From: Anaerolineae bacterium
Lineage (GTDB): Bacteria > Chloroflexota > Anaerolineae > Anaerolineales > Villigracilaceae
Length of the DNA stretch: 8,521 nt
Assembly (NCBI GenBank): GCA_003158885.1
Contig: PMLN01000182.1
Location: forward strand, 1 to 8,521
Direction: 5' to 3'
Below the pieces are notes generated by a model, which was not told the DNA's origin, did no database searches, and worked only from the letters and a program-made list of their open reading frames with translations. Made by a program: the position numbers and the translations under genes. Below, piece after piece: positions 1 through 6,132 of this stretch (positions are counted from its first letter, which is position 1; each line of letters begins with the position of its first letter).

Positions 1-126
1 CGAGTGTTGCGGGGCGGCTCGTGGTACTACAACAATGTCAGTGTGCGCTCTGCCGGCCGCTACGGGTACGTTCCGACGAATGCCGTCAACCTCATCGGTT
101 TTCGTTGCTCCCGCTCACTTCCTTAG
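1..126 (+). CDS. C-terminal end of a formylglycine-generating enzyme (SUMF1/FGE-sulfatase) domain protein, 5' truncated by the window
   Basis: Frame 1 is open from the first base to a TAG at 124-126 and encodes 41 residues. The peptide begins RVLRGGSWYYNN, continues with VRSAGRYGYVP and closes with IGFRCSRSLP. This is the usual ending of the FGE-sulfatase (SUMF1) fold: RVLRGGSW, then a VR(S/A).R segment, then a terminal GFR(C/V)(A/S)R. Family members either oxidise a sulfatase cysteine to formylglycine or, more often in bacteria, are SUMF1-like proteins attached to kinase or effector modules. The active-site region and any N-terminal domain lie outside the window, so enzymatic activity cannot be judged. 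The gene must extend left of position 1. Confidence 0.8.
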   Translation, partial: RVLRGGSWYYNNVSVRSAGRYGYVPTNAVNLIGFRCSRSLP

Positions 127-182
127 TTCTAAAATGCTGAATTCTGGATTTCTGCGACCGAAGGGAGTGCTGAAGCGGGGGT

Positions 183-201
183 CTGGGGGCTTTGCCCCCA
201 G
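183..201. repeat. Perfect GC-rich hairpin (possible REP-like element or terminator stem)
   Basis: CTGGGGGC and GCCCCCAG form an uninterrupted 8-bp stem around a TTT loop. It lies 57 bases after the stop of the SUMF1-like gene, so it could help end that transcript. No T-run follows it on the forward strand (the next bases are CGAATTAAAT), so it is not a classical intrinsic terminator. A dispersed palindromic repeat is the alternative reading. Confidence 0.6.
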
Positions 202-403
202 CGAATTAAATGAGTAAAGTTTTCTACGAACTCTACGATAAAATTTGCAATCCATTAAATCTTTGTGTTTGCCTGCCAGCCCCAATCAGCTATTCCCGAC
301 TCCCTTCGTCCGGTGCCTTTGAGTCTTCGTGACTTGGTGGTTCCTCTCTCTTACGTGTCATCCGCGTTCAATTCCGAACTGAAGCGCAAAGCGTAATTCG
401 CAA

Positions 404-449
404 TTTCCCTTTTCCCCTTTCCCTTTTCCCCTTTCCCCTTTTCCCTTTT
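404..449 (+). repeat. 46-base pyrimidine-only tract of alternating T and C blocks
   Basis: The forward strand has only T and C from 404 to 449, arranged as runs of 3-4 T and 3-4 C (TTTCCC, TTTTCCCC and variants, about six units of 6-8 bases). The tract ends at the -35 element proposed for alr. Such homopurine/homopyrimidine DNA can adopt triplex or other non-B structure. It is one of four different short-word arrays in the gaps of this window. Confidence 0.8.
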
Positions 450-475
450 ACTTTTTACGTTTTACGCCTTAGAAT
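447..475 (+). promoter_or_regulatory. Candidate promoter for alr, placing the transcript start at or near the start codon
   Basis: TTTACT (447-452, four of six matches to TTGACA) is 17 bases from TAGAAT (470-475, five of six matches to TATAAT). A start 6-7 bases after the -10 element falls at about 481-482, the A of the alr ATG. No Shine-Dalgarno sequence precedes that ATG, which fits a leaderless mRNA. This is motif reading only. Confidence 0.5.
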
Positions 476-481
476 AGCATC

Positions 482-1576
482 ATGCGCCCAACCTACCTCG
501 AAGTCAATCTGCCTCAATTGAAACAAAATTTAGAAGCTATTCGTGCCAAAGTCGCTCCCGCAAAAGTGATGGCCGTCTTGAAGGCCAATGCGTACGGTCA
601 CGGCGTGGATGGTGTCGCGCCCTATATTGCGCCTTATACCGACTACATCGGCGTGGCCATTGTGGAGGAGGGGATTCATCTGCGGGAGATGGGCATCGAG
701 AAACCCATCCTCGTCATGGGCGGAACTCTTTCGGAACAAATCCCGGCCTTTATTCAACATGATTTGACGTTGGCGGCTTCCTCCATGCAGTTGCTCGAGG
801 CTGCCGAACAGGCCGCACGTGCGGCTCAGGTAAAACTCAAGGTTCATTTAAAGATTGATACCGGCATGGAGCGCCTCGGCGTGCATGAATATGAAGCGGA
901 ACCTTTCATCTCAAGGTCTTTGTCATGCAGCCATCTGAATATCGAAGGTATCTTCACGCATTTCGCAAATTCCGACTCGGCTGATTTGACACATGCCAGG
1001 CTGCAGCTGGAGCGCTTTCAAGCCGTCCTGCATATTTATGAAGAGCTTGGCGCGCCTCACCCGCCGCTTCGTCATACGGCCAACTCCGGCGCCATCCTGC
1101 AATTGCCCGAAAGTTATTTTGATATGGTCCGCCCCGGCGTGATGTTCTATGGCGTGTATCCGGGACGCGGCGTTAGGAAAACTGTCGAAGTCAAGCCTGC
1201 CCTGACCTGGCATTCGCGCGTGGTGTATAGCAAGATCACAAAGCCCGGCAGGCCGGTCAGCTACGGATCGTTATGGCAGTCTGAAGTCCCGGCCAGGATC
1301 GTGACCATACCCTGCGGTTACGCCGATGGCTATTTCCGTCGTATGACGGATCATGCACAAGTGATCGTCAACGGAAAGAAATATCCGCAGGTGGGGCGGG
1401 TCTGCATGGATCAATTTATGGTCAACCTGGGCGGCGATGAGGCCGGGGTGGGTGATGAGGTCATCCTGCTGGGCGCTGGCATCACTGCCGAGGATTTTGC
1501 CGATTGGACCGGCACGAACGAATACGAAGTGATGACCAACATCGGCGCGCGTGTGCCGCGTGTGTTCATCGGTTAG
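482..1576 (+). CDS. alr: Alanine racemase
   Basis: PLP-dependent fold-type III enzyme that interconverts L- and D-alanine in the cytoplasm, supplying D-Ala for peptidoglycan. The 364 residues match the usual family length (about 360-390). The N-terminal TIM barrel carries AVLKANAYGHG with the PLP lysine at K34, IDTGMERLG (about 125-133), THFANSD (159-165) and RPGVMFYG (217-224). The C-terminal beta domain has the PVSYGSLW segment whose Y261 should be the second catalytic base, GYADGYFRR (279-287), and the substrate-site loop VCMDQ (C308-M309-D310). All expected catalytic positions are present. The ATG at 482 gives the typical beginning MRPTYLEVNL. There is no Shine-Dalgarno sequence, but a promoter-like pair sits directly upstream, suggesting leaderless translation. 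A 148-base gap with its own heptamer array and -10 box separates it from lspA, so it may be transcribed alone. Confidence 0.97.
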   Translation: MRPTYLEVNLPQLKQNLEAIRAKVAPAKVMAVLKANAYGHGVDGVAPYIAPYTDYIGVAIVEEGIHLREMGIEKPILVMGGTLSEQIPAFIQHDLTLAASSMQLLEAAEQAARAAQVKLKVHLKIDTGMERLGVHEYEAEPFISRSLSCSHLNIEGIFTHFANSDSADLTHARLQLERFQAVLHIYEELGAPHPPLRHTANSGAILQLPESYFDMVRPGVMFYGVYPGRGVRKTVEVKPALTWHSRVVYSKITKPGRPVSYGSLWQSEVPARIVTIPCGYADGYFRRMTDHAQVIVNGKKYPQVGRVCMDQFMVNLGGDEAGVGDEVILLGAGITAEDFADWTGTNEYEVMTNIGARVPRVFIG

Positions 1577-1604
1577 ACACAACCCCTGCCTCGCCATCCT
1601 CAAA

Positions 1605-1667
1605 GCTAACGGCCAACCGCCAACCGCCAACCGCTGACCGCTGATTGCTGATAACTGATTGCTCCAT
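1605..1667 (+). repeat. Degenerate heptamer array (8-9 units) between alr and lspA
   Basis: The sequence divides into consecutive 7-base units. GCTAACG is followed by three exact copies of GCCAACC, then GCTGACC, GCTGATT, GCTGATA, ACTGATT and the degraded GCTCCAT. Neighbouring units differ by only 0-2 bases through ACTGATT, so the word drifts steadily along the array. It resembles the short tandem heptamer repeats described in cyanobacteria. It starts 28 bases after the alr stop and ends 10 bases before the -10 box proposed for lspA. Confidence 0.85.
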
Positions 1668-1677
1668 CCAATCGGTG

Positions 1678-1683
1678 TACAAT
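1678..1683 (+). promoter_or_regulatory. Candidate -10 box for the lspA-rluD operon
   Basis: TACAAT matches the -10 consensus at five of six positions and would give a start near 1690, with a leader of about 35 bases. The hexamer 17 bases upstream (CTGATT, 1655-1660) is the second last unit of the heptamer array and is a poor -35, so an unaided sigma-70-type promoter is uncertain. Confidence 0.35.
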
Positions 1684-1713
1684 AGGACGCACGTTTGGCG
1701 TGTAATTTATCTC

Positions 1714-1720
1714 GAGGTGA
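1714..1720 (+). promoter_or_regulatory. Shine-Dalgarno sequence that sets the lspA start at TTG 1725
   Basis: GAGGTGA lies 4 bases before TTG at 1725, with its GAGG core 7 bases away, a normal spacing. An in-frame TTG at 1695 would add ten residues but would place this ribosome binding site inside the coding region, and the added residues do not resemble a LspA N-terminus. Confidence 0.7.
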
Positions 1721-1724
1721 AAGA

Positions 1725-2240
1725 TTGAATCGTTATTTGCGTGATTATTTGATTCTCGTTCTACCGGCTGCCGTGATCGTGGCCTTCGATCAATGCACCA
1801 AGTGGCTGGTGCGCACCCATCTGCCCTTTGATACGATGTGGCTCCCCGCTGGATTATCCTGGCTGAGTCCGTATGCTCGTATCGTGAATTGGTCGAACAG
1901 CGGCGCAGCCTTTGGCTCGTTCCAAAACGGCAACCCTGTTTTTACGGCATTGGCCATCCTCGTGATCGGCTTGATCTTTTATTATTTTCCGCGCATCGAA
2001 GCCCGCGATTGGACGCTGCGCGCTGCGCTTGTCTTGCAATTGGCGGGCGCCGCGGGCAATCTGGTGGATCGTATCTTAATGGGGAAAGTCACGGACTTTA
2101 TCTCGATTGGGACTTTTCCTGTTTTCAATGTTGCCGATTCATCCATTTCGGTGGGCGTTGTGATTCTGCTGCTGGGGGTTTGGTTGAATGAGCGCGCCGA
2201 GAAGAAGGCCGCGGCCGCCAGAATCGATGTAAATTCGTGA
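1725..2240 (+). CDS. lspA: Lipoprotein signal peptidase (signal peptidase II)
   Basis: Membrane aspartyl protease that removes the signal peptide from diacylglyceryl-modified prolipoproteins. The 171-residue product has the normal length and about four membrane segments (roughly 8-20, 70-88, 98-110, 139-154). Family motifs run in order: FDQCTKW (21-27), NSGAAFGSF (58-66), GAAGNLVDR (108-116) with catalytic D115, and FNVADSSISVG (134-144) with catalytic D138. The start is taken as TTG 1725 because GAGGTGA sits just upstream. The stop overlaps the next gene by 4 bases (GTGA), so the two are very likely translationally coupled. The C-terminus is short, basic and Ala-rich (ERAEKKAAAAR), as is common for the cytoplasmic tail of this family. 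Confidence 0.96.
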   Translation: MNRYLRDYLILVLPAAVIVAFDQCTKWLVRTHLPFDTMWLPAGLSWLSPYARIVNWSNSGAAFGSFQNGNPVFTALAILVIGLIFYYFPRIEARDWTLRAALVLQLAGAAGNLVDRILMGKVTDFISIGTFPVFNVADSSISVGVVILLLGVWLNERAEKKAAAARIDVNS

Positions 2241-3172
2241 GCGATTCAATTTTCACCCTTCGCTTCCAAAAACCGGACGAGGAGCGTCTCGACCATTTCC
2301 TGGTTGAGTCCCTGCCGGATTATTCGCGCGCCCGCTTGCAGGCCCTGATCAAAGCCGGGTTGGTTTTGGTGAACGGCGCTCCCGCCAAAAAGTCCGGGCA
2401 AATGCTGGGGCCTGGTTCCGTGGTCGAAGTTCGCATTCCACCGCCCGTGCCATCGAATTTGGTCGGCGAAAATATTCCTCTGGATATTATTTTTGAAAAC
2501 GAGGATGTGATCGTTGTCAATAAACCGGCGGGCATGGTCGTGCATCCTGCAGCGGGGCATGACACCGGAACCTTGGTGCATGCCGTGCTTGGCTATGAAC
2601 CCGATATCGAAGGCATCGGTGGTGAAGAGCGTCCCGGTGTGGTGCATCGGCTCGATAAGGATACTTCCGGTCTGATCCTGCTGGCTAAGAATGATAAGGC
2701 GCATCACTGGCTGCAGGATCAGTTCCGCTTGCGTAAAGTGGAGAAGACCTATATTGCCCTGGTGGATGGAAAACCGCCCACACCCTCCGGCCGGGTCGAA
2801 GCCTCCATTGGGCGCGACCCGAGTCACCGCAAAAAGATGGCGATTGTTTCGGAAGGCAAGGGCCGCCAGGCGGTCAGTGAGTATAAAACGCTCGAATCGT
2901 TTCCTCAGCATACCCTGCTTGAATTCCATCCGCTGACCGGCCGCACGCATCAAATCCGCTTGCATTGCGCCATGCTCGGCTGCCCGATTGTTGGCGATAA
3001 AATCTACGGCAGGAAGAAACCCAGTCTGGCCTTGGATCGCCATTTTCTTCATGCACAAAAACTCAAGATCCTCCTGCCCGACGAAAAGCAGGCGAGGACT
3101 TTTGAAGCCCCCTTGCCCGATGAACTGGTTCATGCGCTCGCTGATCTTAGGAATTCCGTGGCTCATGAGTAG
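2237..3172 (+). CDS. rluD: RluA/RluD-family 23S rRNA pseudouridine synthase
   Basis: Converts specific uridines in structured RNA to pseudouridine; the RluD branch acts on helix 69 of 23S rRNA. The 311-residue length and the order S4 domain then catalytic domain fit RluD. The S4 RNA-binding domain spans about 15-68 (ERLDHFLVE, then SRARLQALIKAGLVLVNG). The PseudoU_synth_2 domain starts near 83 with IIFENEDVIVVNKPAGMVVHP. It contains GVVHRLDKDTSG (134-145) with catalytic D140, and the signature HPLTGRTHQIRLH (231-243). The start is GTG 2237, overlapping the lspA stop; no good ribosome binding site is visible, so translation probably depends on coupling to lspA. Sequence alone does not separate RluD from other S4-containing RluA-type enzymes, so the symbol is less certain than the family. 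Confidence 0.93.
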   Translation: MSDSIFTLRFQKPDEERLDHFLVESLPDYSRARLQALIKAGLVLVNGAPAKKSGQMLGPGSVVEVRIPPPVPSNLVGENIPLDIIFENEDVIVVNKPAGMVVHPAAGHDTGTLVHAVLGYEPDIEGIGGEERPGVVHRLDKDTSGLILLAKNDKAHHWLQDQFRLRKVEKTYIALVDGKPPTPSGRVEASIGRDPSHRKKMAIVSEGKGRQAVSEYKTLESFPQHTLLEFHPLTGRTHQIRLHCAMLGCPIVGDKIYGRKKPSLALDRHFLHAQKLKILLPDEKQARTFEAPLPDELVHALADLRNSVAHE

Positions 3173-3234
3173 ATGCGTTAATCTTGACCCGCATCAAAGT
3201 CGCGAAGGCGAAAGCCATTAATATTTTACAACTG

Positions 3235-3261
3235 AAATTCTTGCTTTTTGTGCAAGGATTT
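3235..3261 (+). terminator. Possible weak terminator hairpin after rluD
   Basis: AAATTCTTGC (3235-3244) pairs with GCAAGGATTT (3252-3261) over 10 bp with one G-T wobble, around the loop TTTTTGT. The T-rich end of the right arm runs on into TTTTC. It lies 62 bases past the rluD stop. The low-GC stem and short T-tail make function uncertain. Confidence 0.35.
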
Positions 3262-3287
3262 TCATCATAGGTGTTCACAAAAGATTT

Positions 3288-3399
3288 CCTTTGTGTCCCT
3301 TTGTGTCCCTTTGTGCCCTTTGTGTTTGAATCCTTTTTGTTTCCGGCTTGTCCGGGTTAGGAGTCTTTCACTTTGTGTCCCTTTGTGTACTTTGTGTTT
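3288..3399 (+). repeat. Two clusters of a degenerate 10-mer word (CCCTTTGTGT) upstream of the threonine aldolase gene
   Basis: The first cluster (3288-3327) has four units: CCTTTGTGT, CCCTTTGTGT, CCCTTTGTG and CCCTTTGTGTTT. About 43 unrelated bases follow, then a second cluster (3371-3399) with CTTTGTGTCC, CTTTGTGTAC and TTTGTGTTTA. The second ends 12 bases before the AAAGGA ribosome binding site of the aldolase gene, so it probably lies in the promoter or 5' leader. The same word occurs singly at 261-271. Confidence 0.85.
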
Positions 3400-3425
3400 A
3401 AGAAGTTCTTGAAAGGAAAATGTAA

Positions 3426-4460
3426 ATGGAATATGTAGACCTTCGTTCTGATACAGTGACCAGGCCTACGCCCGAAATGCGCGCAGCCATGGCAAATGCC
3501 GAAGTGGGCGACGATGTATATGGCGATGACCCGACCGTCAACCGTTTACAGGAAATGGCTGCGGACATGCTGGGCAAGCAGGCCGCCTTGTTCGTTCCCT
3601 CCGGGACGATGGGCAATCTCGCCGGAATCCTCGCCCACTGCCAGCGCGGCGATGAAGTCATTCTTGGCAAGCAGAACCATACCTACTTGCATGAAGCCGG
3701 CGGGATTTCAGTGTTGGGCGGGGTCCACTCCTGCCAGTTGGATAACCAGCCGGATGGTTCCCTGCTCATTTCGGATATCGAAGCCGCGCTTCGATCCGAT
3801 GATCCGCATGAGCCGGTCACCCGCCTGGTAAGCCTGGAGAACACCCATAATCATTGCGGCGGCACCGTGCAGACTCCCGAAACCACGCGTCGCATCGCGG
3901 ACTTTGTCCACCCGCGCGGGCTGAAAGTTCATCTCGACGGTGCGCGTATATTCAATGCCGCCGCGGCACTGAATGTGAATGTCAAGGAATTAACCGCTCC
4001 GGTTGATTCGGTTATGTTTTGTTTGAGTAAGGGCTTGTGTGCGCCGGTGGGTTCGGTGCTGTGCGGCGATAAGGAATTTATCAAGCGCGCCCACCGCCTG
4101 CGGAAGATGCTGGGTGGCGGGATGCGCCAAGCCGGGATCCTGGCCGCGGCCGGGCTGATTGCCTTGCAGAAGATGACCCGCAGGTTGGGCGAAGACCACA
4201 CACGCGCGCGCAATCTTGCCGAGGGCCTGAGTGAGAACCATGCGATTGTTCTGGATGGCGCGCCGCAGACCAATATGGTCTTCTTCGATCTTGCCTCGCA
4301 TGTGAAGTTGTCCACCGCTGAAATAACCGCCAAACTGAAGGATTATGGCATCCTGGTCAGCGCCTCCGGCCCGCGGCGTTTCCGCCTCGTAACGCATTAT
4401 TGGATCGATGATTCTGCGGTTGAAAGAACCGTATCTGCTTTCCGCTCTGTCTTGCAATGA
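3426..4460 (+). CDS. ltaE: Low-specificity L-threonine aldolase
   Basis: PLP-dependent fold-type I enzyme that cleaves L-threonine or L-allo-threonine to glycine and acetaldehyde, working in cytoplasmic amino acid metabolism. The 344 residues equal the family length. Visible motifs are the N-terminal VDLRSDTVTRPTPEMR (4-19) and VGDDVYGDDPTVN (27-39). The phosphate-binding loop is VPSGTMGN (57-64), H85 in NHTYLHEAGG should stack on PLP, and ENTHNHCGG (138-146), HLDGARIFNAA (169-179) and FCLSKGLCAPVGS (198-210) follow, with the PLP lysine at K202. The start ATG at 3426 is supported by AAAGGA 8 bases upstream. It stands alone between a repeat-filled gap and a convergent gene. The family also includes beta-hydroxyaspartate and phenylserine aldolases, so exact stereospecificity is unknown. 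Confidence 0.95.
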   Translation: MEYVDLRSDTVTRPTPEMRAAMANAEVGDDVYGDDPTVNRLQEMAADMLGKQAALFVPSGTMGNLAGILAHCQRGDEVILGKQNHTYLHEAGGISVLGGVHSCQLDNQPDGSLLISDIEAALRSDDPHEPVTRLVSLENTHNHCGGTVQTPETTRRIADFVHPRGLKVHLDGARIFNAAAALNVNVKELTAPVDSVMFCLSKGLCAPVGSVLCGDKEFIKRAHRLRKMLGGGMRQAGILAAAGLIALQKMTRRLGEDHTRARNLAEGLSENHAIVLDGAPQTNMVFFDLASHVKLSTAEITAKLKDYGILVSASGPRRFRLVTHYWIDDSAVERTVSAFRSVLQ

Positions 4461-4507
4461 GAAAAGGGACTGCCTTCATGATTCTCAAGGTCAGCGGGAG
4501 GGCACAC

Positions 4508-4576
4508 CGCGAAGAACGCGAAGCTTGCTTAGATTTGTTAGACCTGTCAGACTTGTTAGACTTATTCGACTTGTAG
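4508..4576. repeat. Degenerate 9-mer array between the convergent aldolase and cyclase genes
   Basis: Two 9-base units CGCGAAGAA and CGCGAAGCT (4508-4525) are followed by six units of consensus GACTTGTTA, starting at 4523: GCTTGCTTA, GATTTGTTA, GACCTGTCA, GACTTGTTA, GACTTATTC and GACTTGTAG. The period is exactly nine. The last two units lie inside the 3' end of the reverse-strand cyclase gene and encode its final residues and stop codon. No clear intrinsic terminator was found for either convergent gene in this gap. Confidence 0.85.
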
Positions 4577-6124
4577 ATTTTTTTCCCAGTAACTTTCTTC
4601 CGGTTCGATCTGGTTGCGTCCGCGTTCCTTGGCCACATACAAACGTTTGTCCGCCAGGTCAATGAGCCTCATCGTTTTATCCGCTTCCAGGGGGTAGACG
4701 GCAATCCCCTGGCTGATGGTGGGTACGGGGATGGCGATCTGTTCATGATTCTGCACACACAGCTTTAACATGGAGGCGCGCACGCGCTCGGCCACCTGTT
4801 GGGCCTGAACTCCATTCGCACCGGGCAGTGAGATCACAAATTCCTCTCCGCCCCAGCGGCCAACCGCGTCCGTTCGTTTGAGATGACCTTTGATGATGTT
4901 GCAGAGATTTCTCAATATTTCATCGCCCGCCAAATGGCCATAGGTATCATTGTATTGTTTGAAATAGTCTATATCCAGCATAATGACGCTGAGCGGTTCA
5001 CGCTCCTTCCCGGCTGTCTCGATCTGGCTTTCAAGGAGTTTCAAAAAATATCCATGGTTGAATACATTGGTCAGGCTGTCGATCCGCGATTGGTATTCCA
5101 CTTGCGCATGGTGGTAGGTGTTGTCAATGGTCTGGGCGGCATGTTGCGCCAGGACGGTTAGCAATTCCAGGTCGGCATGGTCGAAGGCGTTGGGGTGATA
5201 GGAACTGATGGCGATCAATCCATCCACGTTTTGGCCTCGCATGGGCACACCCATCCACGAAAGGCTGTTCTTGTGCCTTCCCGCCAGCGCCAGCCGCACG
5301 TGGGATAAATGCACCTCTTTGCGCAAGTCGGGCAGGAACAGGCTTTTTTGATTGTCCAATACCCAGCCCGAGAGTGAGCCTTCCAGCTTGACGCGCTGGT
5401 TTTCATAAAACTCCCCATCATCATAGAGCAGTTCGAGCCGCATTTCATTGCCTTCGCGCATGCCGACAAAAAATGCATCTGCTTCAATCGAGTTTCGGAA
5501 GGCCGCGCTGAGCAGGTTGATGACCTGCTTTGTCTCGAGGGATGAAGTGATGGCGCGGCTGAAATCGGCGATGATTTCCAGCCTGTGAATGTGGTCGCGC
5601 GATTGTTTTCTTAATCGCAGGATGGTTTCTATGACCACCGCCGCGATCACGGCTATGCCGATCCGCACTGCAAAGTCGCTCACCGCCGCAAAATAATCCT
5701 GGCGGATCATCGTGGTAAACAGCAAGGTAAAAAACAGCAGGGCATACGAAGCCCGGCGTCCCGAAATGAGAGCGGATGTGATGATGAGGGTGATGAATAG
5801 GACGCCCAGGTAAATATCCGCCTCAGCCGGCAGGGCGTAGGTGAGCAGGCACAGGCCGGTGACGGATGCGATCGCGTTGATCAGGCCCAGCACGGACTCC
5901 AGGGTCGAGGAGGGTATGAAAAAGAAATTAAAGGCAATCAGGTAAATCGTTCCGATCGTGCCGATTTCCATCAGAAGAACCAGGTCGGTGTTATCGCTGC
6001 GCCATGTTCCGATCCCGCTGCTCACGATGAAGATCAAAATCAATATACCCATGATCGTGGATGGCAGCGCTGAAATTCTCTGCTCCTGGGGTGTAAATCC
6101 ATATCGCAAGCGTTTATCGGACAT
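4562..6124 (-). CDS. Membrane-anchored diguanylate cyclase with GAF and GGDEF domains
   Basis: Predicted to make c-di-GMP from two GTP. The N-terminal 170 residues hold about six hydrophobic segments (roughly 20-38, 50-69, 76-98, 103-120, 126-140, 150-167) and no recognised named sensor domain. A GAF domain follows (about 195-335). The C-terminal GGDEF domain (about 345-507) begins DSLTNVFNHGYF, has the metal-site motif LDIDYFKQYNDTYGHLAGDE (383-402), and carries an intact GGEEF at 425-429. The inhibitory I-site position reads K416-R-T-D419, lysine replacing the usual arginine of RxxD, so product inhibition may be weak. The start at 6124 is 8 bases after the stop of the HD-GYP gene, with only a weak AAGG-like site, implying coupling. 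The last residues (LQVE) are encoded by a 9-mer repeat array. Confidence 0.93.
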   Translation of the reverse strand: MSDKRLRYGFTPQEQRISALPSTIMGILILIFIVSSGIGTWRSDNTDLVLLMEIGTIGTIYLIAFNFFFIPSSTLESVLGLINAIASVTGLCLLTYALPAEADIYLGVLFITLIITSALISGRRASYALLFFTLLFTTMIRQDYFAAVSDFAVRIGIAVIAAVVIETILRLRKQSRDHIHRLEIIADFSRAITSSLETKQVINLLSAAFRNSIEADAFFVGMREGNEMRLELLYDDGEFYENQRVKLEGSLSGWVLDNQKSLFLPDLRKEVHLSHVRLALAGRHKNSLSWMGVPMRGQNVDGLIAISSYHPNAFDHADLELLTVLAQHAAQTIDNTYHHAQVEYQSRIDSLTNVFNHGYFLKLLESQIETAGKEREPLSVIMLDIDYFKQYNDTYGHLAGDEILRNLCNIIKGHLKRTDAVGRWGGEEFVISLPGANGVQAQQVAERVRASMLKLCVQNHEQIAIPVPTISQGIAVYPLEADKTMRLIDLADKRLYVAKERGRNQIEPEESYWEKNLQVE

Positions 6125-6132
6125 TGCCTTTT

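Larger units (their letters stand above)
127..481. other. Intergenic region between the SUMF1-like gene and alr
   Basis: I see no gene in these 355 bases; the short open frames have no ribosome binding site and no family resemblance. From left to right there is a perfect GC-rich hairpin (183-201), an AT-richer stretch (about 200-260), and scattered words of the CTTTGTG type (CTTTGTGTTTG at 261-271, a degenerate run near 315-347 containing CTTCGTGACTTGGTGGTT). A pyrimidine-only tract (404-449) and a probable alr promoter (447-475) follow. The CTTTGTG words match the array upstream of the threonine aldolase gene (3288-3399), so this gap appears to hold decayed copies of the same low-complexity family. 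Confidence 0.7.

Noticed and set aside
35..217. 60-codon forward frame near the left edge
   Set aside because: It overlaps the SUMF1-like C-terminus in another frame and then runs through the hairpin; there is no ribosome binding site or family similarity.
1695..1724. Upstream TTG start for lspA adding ten residues
   Set aside because: The GAGGTGA ribosome binding site lies inside this extension and is correctly spaced for TTG 1725 instead.
2246..3166. Long open frame on the reverse strand opposite rluD (306 codons)
   Set aside because: It mirrors the rluD gene, whose motifs are unmistakable. The reverse translation has no family resemblance and no ribosome binding site.
3172..3195. GATGCG/CGCATC stem right after the rluD stop as a terminator
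   Set aside because: It has only 6 bp, a 12-base loop and no T-run; the hairpin at 3235-3261 is a better, though still weak, candidate.
4470..4494. CTGCCTT/AAGGTCAG hairpin after the aldolase gene as a terminator
   Set aside because: The stem has a bulge and a 10-base loop and is followed by CGGGAGGG, not a T-run.
4508..4576. The 9-mer run as a CRISPR array
   Set aside because: The units are 9 bases, degenerate and contiguous, with no spacers; no cas genes are nearby.
4357..4662. Reverse-strand frame with a Lys/Ser/Asn-rich repetitive peptide (KSNKSNKSDRSNKS)
   Set aside because: The repetitive peptide is simply the 9-mer DNA array read in another frame; it overlaps the aldolase and cyclase genes and has no independent start signal.
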